From: Chloroflexota bacterium
GTDB lineage: Bacteria; Chloroflexota; Dehalococcoidia; SM23-28-2; HRBIN24
DNA: 6,122 bases
Assembly: GCA_030550295.1 (NCBI GenBank)
Contig: JAUQPQ010000089.1
Coordinates: 1 to 6,122, forward strand
Reading direction: 5' to 3'
In this document: positions 1 through 5,184 of the stretch, one piece after another
How the letters are laid out: each line of letters starts with the position of its first letter
Numbering within the stretch: the stretch's first letter is position 1
The notes under the pieces: generated by a model
Told to the model about the DNA's origin: nothing
The model's database searches: none
The model's input: only the letters and a program-made list of their open reading frames with translations
Made by a program: the position numbers and the translations under genes

Positions 1-325
1 ATAACAGAAGGGCCAACTTGGCGATCCCCTCAGCATGGTCTCCCATGCGCTCCAGGTCAACGATGATGTAGAGGACAGATACGATGGTGCGCAGATCGGA
101 GGCCATGGGCTGCTGAGTGGCTATAACAGCCAGGCACTTGTCCTCAATTGCGTAGCGCTTCTCATTGATCTTGAGGTCTTCGGTGATAATGCGCCGGGCC
201 AGCTCTACATCGGCGCGCACCAAGGCCTGCACTGCCCCTTCAATGGCACTAGCCACCATCTCTGCCAACACCATCATCTCCTGCTGGACTTCGGACAGTT
301 CCTGCTGCAAAAGGGTGCGTGTCAC
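1..325 (-). CDS. phoU: PhoU, phosphate-signalling regulator, N-terminal part (cut by the window edge)
   Basis: Reading leftward from a GTG at 325-323, 108 codons are visible before the window ends, about half of a normal PhoU of roughly 215-240 residues. The visible part is the first three-helix PhoU repeat. It starts TRTLLQQELSEVQQEMMVLA, continues through an amphipathic helix with E-G-A-V, then carries the family motifs ATQQPMASDLR and DLERMGDHAEGIAKLA, where the acidic residues normally bind metal clusters. In known systems PhoU is a cytoplasmic protein that binds PstB and the PAS region of PhoR and keeps the kinase off when phosphate is plentiful, and it also restrains Pst uptake. The GTG start is preferred because AGGAG lies four bases upstream and the protein then begins where PhoU homologues do. 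The frame stays open upstream into an ArsC-like remnant, so an extended or fused protein cannot be excluded, but I consider it unlikely. Confidence 0.95.
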   Translation of the reverse strand, partial: MTRTLLQQELSEVQQEMMVLAEMVASAIEGAVQALVRADVELARRIITEDLKINEKRYAIEDKCLAVIATQQPMASDLRTIVSVLYIIVDLERMGDHAEGIAKLALLL

Positions 326-334
326 AGCTCTCCT
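326..334 (-). promoter_or_regulatory. Ribosome binding site deciding the phoU GTG start
   Basis: On the minus strand AGGAG (334-330) is followed by a four-base spacer and GTG at 325. A second purine-rich AGGAGG lies a few bases further upstream (345-340). The site supports independent initiation of phoU even though the frame is open upstream. The GTG also overlaps a TGA of the adjacent frame (GTGA). Confidence 0.6.
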
Positions 335-603
335 ACCCCCCTCCTCAGACAACAATTTGCCGATCTTTTCACAAAGTAAGTTCCTCGCCTCCGTGAAGGC
401 CCGCCACTGGTCCTCAACAAAAGCGGTCGTCGAGTCCGGCAGGGGCCAATGGAGGTGTTTTCCCTCCCGCCCCAGTGAGGAGAAGATCCCCCCAACTCCT
501 GGCAGAGGATAATCACATAATCAGATGGGCCACTGAGGTTGTCAAGGCCTTTGGGCTTAAGTCCGGAGGGTCTTATGCCCACCTCCTGTAGCACCGGTGC
601 CAC
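326..603 (-). pseudogene. ArsC-type arsenate reductase / LMW-phosphatase-fold remnant, 5'-truncated and frameshifted
   Basis: Two adjacent frames together read as the C-terminal two thirds of a thioredoxin-coupled arsenate reductase. Frame one, from GTG at 603, gives VAPVLQEVGIRPSGLKPKGL, then a short linker and DYVIILCQELG. This matches the family pattern of VM.EIGIDISG, K.LD and DYVITVCDEA. Frame two, from about 487, gives GREGKHLHWPLPDSTTAFVE, then DQWRAFTEARNLLCEKIGKL, matching the family HW.FPDP motif and the closing R..RDEI...I helix. The frames join exactly if one G is added to the six-G run (C at 488-493 on the plus strand), which gives 20 residues from the Cys to the HW motif, as in intact ArsC. 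The N-terminal P-loop (Cys, Asn, Arg-Ser) is absent, since only 26 bases separate the pstB stop from this remnant. The Cys in ILCQE corresponds to Cys82 of plasmid pI258 ArsC; the Cys89 position appears to be Phe. I infer no catalytic activity. The family assignment is by motif recall, not by search. Confidence 0.75.
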
Positions 604-629
604 CTAAATTACGCGGAATGGCCTCCGCC

Positions 630-1466
630 TCATCCGATGCGTCCCGTAACATAGGCCTCGGTGCGGGGATCTTTGGGATTGGTGAAGATCTGCCTGGTGG
701 GGCCAAACTCAATGAGCTGCCCGGCACGGTCTTCGCCCATCATGAGGACGGCTGTATAGTCGGAGACGCGTGCCGCCTGTTGCATGTTGTGGGTAACGAT
801 GACGATGGTATAGCGTTGCGCCAGCTCCCGCATCAGATCCTCAATCTTGAGGGTGGCTATGGGGTCTAGGGCAGAACAGGGCTCGTCCATGAGGATGACA
901 TCGGGCTCCACGGCGATGGCCCGGGCGATACACAGGCGTTGCTGCTGGCCACCAGAGAGGCGCAAGGCGCCCTTATGTAGCTGCTCCTTCACCTCGTCCC
1001 AAAGGGCCGCCTGCTTCAGGCTTCTCTCTACCGCCGCCCTTATGTCCCCACGATAGCCGTTTATTCGCAAGCCAAAGGCGACATTTTCAAAGACCGATTT
1101 GGGGAAAGGGTTAGGCTTCTGGAACACCATGCCGATACGTCTGCGTATCTCCACGGGATCAACGTCTCGCGCATATATATTCTGCCCTTCAAAGAGGACC
1201 TTGCCCTCTACCCTAGCGCCGGGCACTAGCTCATGCATGCGGTTGAGGCACCGGATGAAGGTGCTTTTGCCACAGCCAGAAGGGCCGATGATGGCCGTAA
1301 TACAGTTGCGAGGCACCCGTAGGTAGATATCTTTGAGGACCTGAAAGGCCCCATACCACGCATTAAGGCCTTCAACGACGATGATCGGCTCCTGGGATCC
1401 CGCCTCAGCCACCTCCGAACGCGTAGTTACAGATATCAGGGGGCCAAGGTGATCGCTTCCTACCAA
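630..1466 (-). CDS. pstB: PstB, ATP-binding subunit of the phosphate ABC transporter
   Basis: A 278-residue cytoplasmic ATPase that powers phosphate import through PstC/PstA. All ABC landmarks are present: Walker A GPSGCGKST (61-69), Q-loop Gln in MVFQKPNPFP (about 116), signature LSGGQQQR (170-177), Walker B VILMDEP with catalytic Glu (about 195), D-loop SALDP, and switch His in VTHNMQQAARV (226). VFQKPNPFPKS and the closing EAYVTGRIG are typical of PstB and separate it from other ABC ATPases. The start is a TTG at 1466-1464 with AGGAGG five bases upstream, and it overlaps the end of pstA by seven bases, suggesting translational coupling. The N-terminus carries about 25 residues before the ABC fold (IIVVEGLNAWYG), longer than in E. 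coli PstB, so a later start (for example GTG at codon 19) is possible but has a poorer ribosome site. The gene is intact to its usual C-terminus. Confidence 0.97.
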   Translation of the reverse strand: MVGSDHLGPLISVTTRSEVAEAGSQEPIIVVEGLNAWYGAFQVLKDIYLRVPRNCITAIIGPSGCGKSTFIRCLNRMHELVPGARVEGKVLFEGQNIYARDVDPVEIRRRIGMVFQKPNPFPKSVFENVAFGLRINGYRGDIRAAVERSLKQAALWDEVKEQLHKGALRLSGGQQQRLCIARAIAVEPDVILMDEPCSALDPIATLKIEDLMRELAQRYTIVIVTHNMQQAARVSDYTAVLMMGEDRAGQLIEFGPTRQIFTNPKDPRTEAYVTGRIG

Positions 1467-2338
1467 TGCCTCCTCCTTTCAGCCCACATCCGTATGCCCA
1501 CCGCTAGGGCGTTTAGGCAAAGAAGGGCTCCCAGCAAAACTATAATGCCAGCCGCCGCTGCCTCGTGGAATCCGGGCTGGGGCCTGGACACCCAGTTGAA
1601 GATCTGGATCGGCAATACAGTGAAGGAGTCAAAGGGGCCCTTAGGGTCAAAGGGGACGAAAAGAAGGGCACCAATAGTTATGAGGGGCGCCGTCTCCCCC
1701 ATGGCCCGTGATAGGGCCAAGATCACCCCTGTCATCATGGGGGCCAAGGCTGGGGGGAGCACTTGATGCCACACCGCCTGCCATCTGGTTGCACCTAGGG
1801 CCAAGGCCGCCTCCCTTATGTGGGGAGGGACTGTGCGCAACCCTTCCCTAGCCGTAGCGATGACCGTGGGCAAGACAAGGAGACTAAGGGTGAGGGCCCC
1901 GGCCAGGATACTTCTACCCAGCTCCATGGCCCGCACGAATAAAGCCAGCCCCAACAGGCCATAGATGATGGACGGCACGCCAGCCAGGTTGTTTATGTTC
2001 GCCTCCAATAGACGCGTGAACCGGTTGCGGGGGGCAAACTCCTCCAGATAGACAGCCGCCGCTATACCCACGGGCAAAGAGATAAGGGCCGTCAGGCTCA
2101 CCACCCATATCGAGCCCAAAAGGGCCGATCTGATCCCTGCCTTGTCAGCAAACCGAGATGGGAAGCTAGTTAGGAAGTCCCATGAGAGCCTATCTATTCC
2201 GTCCCTCGCTACCACGGCCAAGAGGAGGACTAAAGAGACGAGCCCTACACCTGCTGCCAACCGCACCAATAGGGCCGCTACCACTTCACCTACTTTCCCG
2301 CCTCTCCTCCGCGAAAGGGCCCTGAACTCGCCCCTCAC
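1460..2338 (-). CDS. pstA: PstA, phosphate ABC transporter permease
   Basis: A 292-residue inner-membrane permease that pairs with PstC to form the phosphate channel. Hydrophobic spans lie near residues 18-44, 72-97, 115-137, 144-162, 197-226 and 262-284, matching the six-helix PstA plan. The cytoplasmic EAA loop that docks on PstB is clear at 176-188 (EAALALGATRWQA), followed by PPALAPMMTG and the permease signature SRAMGETAPL at 210-219. NLAGVPSIIYGLLG (117-130) is also family-typical. The start is GTG at 2338-2336, overlapping the pstC stop (GTGA), with GGGAGG seven bases upstream on the minus strand. The first 17 residues are basic (many Arg), consistent with a cytoplasmic N-terminus. The stop TAG lies inside the start region of pstB. 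No missing element is seen. Confidence 0.96.
   Translation of the reverse strand: MRGEFRALSRRRGGKVGEVVAALLVRLAAGVGLVSLVLLLAVVARDGIDRLSWDFLTSFPSRFADKAGIRSALLGSIWVVSLTALISLPVGIAAAVYLEEFAPRNRFTRLLEANINNLAGVPSIIYGLLGLALFVRAMELGRSILAGALTLSLLVLPTVIATAREGLRTVPPHIREAALALGATRWQAVWHQVLPPALAPMMTGVILALSRAMGETAPLITIGALLFVPFDPKGPFDSFTVLPIQIFNWVSRPQPGFHEAAAAGIIVLLGALLCLNALAVGIRMWAERRRHW
1467..1479 (-). promoter_or_regulatory. Ribosome binding site supporting the TTG start of pstB
   Basis: The minus strand reads AAAGGAGGAGGCA immediately before TTG. The AGGAGG at 1477-1472 leaves a five-base spacer. The site lies inside the last codons of pstA (Glu-Arg-Arg-Arg-His), so pstB translation probably depends on ribosomes finishing pstA. 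Confidence 0.6.
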
Positions 2339-3279
2339 TCGTAGACCTCCCGAAAGCGATGGAGCAGCCAGATGGCTGCAAGGTTAAACAGGGTGGTGGG
2401 TACGAAGAGGGCCAAGCCTACCCCAAAAATCGTCTGGTATTCCAGGCTACCCGCTGGCACATCGCCAAGGCTTACCTGGACTATGTAGGCCGGCAAGGCC
2501 TGCATGGCATCGAGGGGGTTAAAGGAGAGACGGGGCACATTGCCAGCAGCGATGGTCACGATCATCGTTTCCCCTATGGCCCTGGCCATGGCCAACACTA
2601 CCGCTGCCACTATGCCGGAAAGGGCAGCAGGCATGACCACCCGCACAGCCACCTGCCAGCGGCTTGCCCCCAAAGCATATGCCCCCTCCCTCAGATCCTG
2701 AGGCACAGCCCTCATGGCATCCTCCGAAAGGGAAGTTACGATGGGAAGAAGGAGGATAGCCATAGCCAGTGAGGCCGAAAGGGCACTAAACACTGTCTCC
2801 TGCCCAAAAAACCTCTGCAGGATCTCCGGCGCTAGGAACGATATGGCAAAATAGCCAAACACCACCGTGGGGATGCCTGCCAAAACCTCTATTAGAGGCT
2901 TCAGCACCGACCTCACCCTAGGGCTGGCATACTCGCTCAAGTACACCGCAGCTGCCAGCCCCACCGGTACAGCTACCCCCATGGCCAGGGAGGCGATAAG
3001 GAAGCTAGCATTCAGCAGGGGCCAGATGCCAAAACGCTTCTCCACGAAGAGGGGTGTCCACTGGAGGGAGGTGAAAAACTCCTTCAAGGGGATACTACGG
3101 AAGAAGCCTAAGGCCTCATCCACTAGGACCACTACGATCCCTACCGTGGTCATTATGGAAACGGCAGCACAGAGAAAGAGAAGGCCAATGATAAGGGCCT
3201 CGCGGGCCCTGAGGAGGAGACGTCGCCTGAACAGGGGGGGCCGTTTCGCCGTCACCTCAGGGCCCGGAAGCATCGTCAT
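2335..3279 (-). CDS. pstC: PstC, phosphate ABC transporter permease
   Basis: Partner permease of PstA, 314 residues from the chosen start. Hydrophobic spans lie near 28-54, 86-114, 126-150, 166-184, 214-246 and 284-306. The EAA loop is at 198-209 (EGAYALGASRWQ), followed by VVMPAALSGIVAAV and the ARAIGETM signature (232-239). EVLAGIPTVVFGYFA (131-145) is a strong PstC hallmark. An open frame extends upstream to 3363, but the ATG at 3279-3277 is preferred: it overlaps the pstS stop as TAATG, has AGGGAG about six bases upstream, and gives the normal basic N-terminus (AKRPPLFRRRLLLRAREA). The extra 28 residues of the longer frame (ending RPACGGRIAEGAV) would overlap pstS and look like out-of-frame translation. 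The gene ends in a four-base overlap with pstA. Confidence 0.96.
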   Translation of the reverse strand: MTMLPGPEVTAKRPPLFRRRLLLRAREALIIGLLFLCAAVSIMTTVGIVVVLVDEALGFFRSIPLKEFFTSLQWTPLFVEKRFGIWPLLNASFLIASLAMGVAVPVGLAAAVYLSEYASPRVRSVLKPLIEVLAGIPTVVFGYFAISFLAPEILQRFFGQETVFSALSASLAMAILLLPIVTSLSEDAMRAVPQDLREGAYALGASRWQVAVRVVMPAALSGIVAAVVLAMARAIGETMIVTIAAGNVPRLSFNPLDAMQALPAYIVQVSLGDVPAGSLEYQTIFGVGLALFVPTTLFNLAAIWLLHRFREVYE

Positions 3280-4307
3280 TACTGCTCCCTCTGCAATACG
3301 TCCTCCACACGCAGGCCTGGCTCTACGCCATGGAAGAGGGTGCCTGTCTTGCCCTGCTCCCACCGGAGCATGGCTAGCTCATACGCCTTATTGGGAAGGG
3401 GCACGTAGCCCACATCGGGAGCCAGCGTCCCAATGTTCGCCAGGTAGAAGCGTACGAAGGCCTGAACCTCAGGCCTCTTAGCTGCCTCAGCGTTGACGTA
3501 GATGAAGAGGGGCCTCGACAAAGGCTTATAACGGCCGTTGTTCACCGTCTCGAAGGAAGGCTCCACGCACCCTTGGCCACCGTCGATGGCCAAAACCTTG
3601 AGGCGGTCCTTGTTAGCCAGGTAGTAGGCGAGGCCAAAATAGCCCAGGGAGTTTACGTCGCCGGCGACCCCTTGCACCAGCACATTATCGTCCTCGCTGG
3701 CAGTGTAGTCGCCACGGCTAGCGTCCTCCTTACCCATGATCGCCTCGGTGAAGTAGTCAAAAGTGCCCGAGTCGGTACCGGCCCCGTACAGGCGGAGGGG
3801 GCGATCAGGCCAATCAGGTCGTACCTGGTTCCACCTGGTGATGACGCCCTGGGCTGCGGGCTCCCACATCTTCCGCAGCTCTTCCACTGTAATACATGTT
3901 ACCCAGTTGTTCTGGGGGTGCACCACCACTGAGAGAGCATCAAAGGCCACGGGCAGCTCTATGAACTCTATTCCCTTCTGCTTACAGGCCTCGATCTCCT
4001 TCTCCGTAATAGGGCGGGAGGCATCAGATATGTCCGTCTCGCCTTGGCAGAACTTCTTAAAGCCCCCTCCCGTCCCTGAAATGCCTACCAACACCTTCAC
4101 TCCAGGGTACCTCTTGTCGAACTCATCCGCTACCGCCTCGGAAAGGGGGAAGACAGTGCTAGAGCCATCTATGACTATTTGGCCTCTAATTTGGCTCTGT
4201 GGCGTCCCCTCAGCCGCTTCCTCCTGTGCACAGGAGATACCCCCTACTAAAAGGGCCATCCCCAGAAGCGCCGCTGCCGCCTTGTGCCATCTCCCCTTTA
4301 GCACCAT
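3279..4307 (-). CDS. pstS: PstS, extracytoplasmic phosphate-binding protein (probable lipoprotein)
   Basis: A 342-residue substrate-binding protein that captures phosphate outside the membrane and delivers it to PstCA. The N-terminus is a signal peptide: basic MVLKGRWHK, a hydrophobic core AAAALLGMALLVGG, then ISC with Cys26 as the likely lipidated residue, followed by a Glu/Gln-rich linker. Binding-site motifs are all present: GSSTVFP (48-54), SGTGGGFKKF (77-86), DISDASRPI (92-100) and GAGTDSGTFDYF (175-186), whose Ser/Thr/Asp/Arg side chains hold phosphate in known structures. Four Cys in the mature part (87, 108, 138, 247) could form two disulfides; to my recollection FKKFC and the nearby Cys recur in PstS relatives from cyanobacteria and Chloroflexota. 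ATG at 4307 has AGGAGG ten bases upstream. A PhoP-box array lies just upstream, so strong phosphate-starvation induction is expected. Confidence 0.97.
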   Translation of the reverse strand: MVLKGRWHKAAAALLGMALLVGGISCAQEEAAEGTPQSQIRGQIVIDGSSTVFPLSEAVADEFDKRYPGVKVLVGISGTGGGFKKFCQGETDISDASRPITEKEIEACKQKGIEFIELPVAFDALSVVVHPQNNWVTCITVEELRKMWEPAAQGVITRWNQVRPDWPDRPLRLYGAGTDSGTFDYFTEAIMGKEDASRGDYTASEDDNVLVQGVAGDVNSLGYFGLAYYLANKDRLKVLAIDGGQGCVEPSFETVNNGRYKPLSRPLFIYVNAEAAKRPEVQAFVRFYLANIGTLAPDVGYVPLPNKAYELAMLRWEQGKTGTLFHGVEPGLRVEDVLQREQ

Positions 4308-4346
4308 ACTTGTACTCCCTCCTTCTTAGACTTACCTTTTAGGCCC

Positions 4347-4399
4347 ATCTTAACGACGTCATGTTAAGGGGGGGCTAAGGGGTGTTAAGCCCAGGTAAA
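4347..4399 (-). promoter_or_regulatory. Candidate PhoP-box array and promoter upstream of pstS
   Basis: On the minus strand four hexamers sit in helical register: TTTACC (4399-4394), TTAACA (4388-4383), TTAGCC (4378-4373) and TTAACA (4367-4362), with centre-to-centre steps of 11, 10 and 11 bases. This matches the known Bacillus-type PhoP box (TT[A/T/C]ACA direct repeats with about five-base spacers), where tandem dimers bind upstream of the -10. A -10-like TAAGAT (4352-4347) follows nine bases after the last repeat, and the pstS ATG lies 39 bases further on. The first repeat is inside the coding end of the phosphatase gene and its stop codon is part of the second repeat. Repeat spacing is read directly; binding by PhoP is inference. 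Confidence 0.65.
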
Positions 4400-5101
4400 A
4401 ATGCCCCCTACTTCCCCCTGCAGGTGGGCGCAGTCCCCTACCGTCTGGACCGCTGCCCAGAGGCCATTGGTGCGCACCAAGGTGAGGGAGGCATGTTGAG
4501 GGAGGAAGAAGATGTCACGGGGTATATCTAATATGGTGCTCAGGTAGACGTTGATGACTCCTCCATGGCACACCACTGCCACTGTTTCCCCTGGGTGACG
4601 CTCCACGATCCCTTTGAGGGCATGGAGCACTCGGAGGCGGAAACGGTGAGAGGGCTCAAAGCCCGGCATCACGTCCCAGCGAGGGCACGAAAGGAGGCGA
4701 CGGCCGAGGTCGCGCACCACCGTCTCCCGGTCGGCAGAGGCGAAGGAGGTGCGCAGACGGGCTACATCGATATCAACTTCGCGCAGGTCAGGGGCTATCT
4801 CCAGGGGCAGGCCTGTAGCTTGCGATACGGCCTCGGCCGTTTCCCGCGCCCGCCTGAGGGGTGAGGAGTAGAGGGCATGGACGGTGTCGCCGGCAAGCCG
4901 CCGGGCCAGCTGCTGAGCCTGCCACCTCCCCTTCTCAGAGAGGGGAGGGTCGTAGCGAGGGGAGTCCTCATCTATAGGGGCAGCCTCCCCGTGACGGATC
5001 AGCACCAGGTTGGTCGCATCTGGTGCCACATGGCGAAACAGGCGCGTGAACAGGTCTCCCTGTCCTAGGAGGGGCATTTCGGTTGTGGTGTCAAGCGTCA
5101 T
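4385..5101 (-). CDS. Histidine phosphatase superfamily protein (SixA/PGAM-like fold) embedded in the Pho cluster
   Basis: A 238-residue protein of the RHG phosphatase superfamily, whose members hydrolyse or transfer phosphate through a phosphohistidine intermediate. Seen directly: LVLIRHGEA with nucleophile His37 and Arg36, PLSEKGRWQAQQLA (53-66), LYSSPLRRARETAEA with the second conserved Arg (77-91), the acid-donor segment DLREVDID (105-112), and VVCHGGVINVYL with the second catalytic His179. All four catalytic-pocket positions are therefore present. A polar leader of about 30 residues precedes the first strand; it has no hydrophobic stretch, so the protein is probably cytoplasmic. The ATG at 5101 has AGGAGG five bases upstream. 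It lies between phoR and pstS, each flanked by a TTAAnn repeat array, so it is likely Pho-controlled. The substrate is unknown: a sugar phosphate, a nucleotide-derived phosphate, or (as in SixA) a phosphohistidine protein are all possible. It is not long enough or motif-matched for a typical phosphoglycerate mutase. Confidence 0.9.
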   Translation of the reverse strand: MTLDTTTEMPLLGQGDLFTRLFRHVAPDATNLVLIRHGEAAPIDEDSPRYDPPLSEKGRWQAQQLARRLAGDTVHALYSSPLRRARETAEAVSQATGLPLEIAPDLREVDIDVARLRTSFASADRETVVRDLGRRLLSCPRWDVMPGFEPSHRFRLRVLHALKGIVERHPGETVAVVCHGGVINVYLSTILDIPRDIFFLPQHASLTLVRTNGLWAAVQTVGDCAHLQGEVGGIFTWA

Positions 5102-5157
5102 CTATGCCTCCTTTTTGTCCTTTCATACGCCATGGTACTGCTTGTCGCTCAAAGGAG

Positions 5158-5184
5158 TGTTAACGGGAGTTAAGCCCAGATTAA
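5158..5184 (-). promoter_or_regulatory. Candidate PhoP-box array upstream of the histidine phosphatase gene
   Basis: Three hexamers on the minus strand, TTAATC (5184-5179), TTAACT (5173-5168) and TTAACA (5163-5158), are spaced 11 and 10 bases, the same register as the array before pstS. Both arrays contain the shared string CTGGGCTTAAC. The first repeat includes the phoR stop codon. I see no convincing -10 in the 56 bases between the array and the ATG at 5101, only weak TACCAT and TATGAA candidates, so promoter function is less certain than for the pstS array. Confidence 0.5.

Noticed and set aside
336..341. The six-G runs at 336-341 and 488-493 as phase-variation tracts
   Set aside because: Six bases is short for a contingency tract, and the gene involved lacks its catalytic third, so switching would restore nothing useful.
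165..512. Plus-strand open frame of 115 codons
   Set aside because: It is the antisense of phoU and the arsC remnant in the same codon register, low in complexity, and has no recognisable domain. The other long plus-strand frames (for example 2867-3481 and 3763-4329) are likewise shadows of pst genes.
322..603. A 93-residue hypothetical protein starting GTG at 603
   Set aside because: Only its first ~38 residues are ArsC-like; after the G run the frame becomes Arg/Gly/Ser-rich and unlike any protein, while the neighbouring frame carries the rest of the ArsC motif series. It is better described as a pseudogene.
613..628. Possible terminator hairpin (GCGGA / TCCGC) just after pstB
   Set aside because: Only five base pairs with a six-base loop, and no T-run follows on the minus strand, so an intrinsic terminator is not supported.
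3280..3363. N-terminal extension of pstC from an upstream start at 3363
   Set aside because: The extra 28 residues overlap pstS, are not hydrophobic or family-like, and the ATG at 3279 (TAATG overlap with the pstS stop) has a good ribosome site and gives the usual PstC start.
5098..5133. An 11-codon upstream ORF (MAYERTKRRHR) ending in a TGA that overlaps the phosphatase ATG
   Set aside because: It has no ribosome site of its own, and it merely reads through the AGGAGG of the phosphatase gene. I take it as chance.
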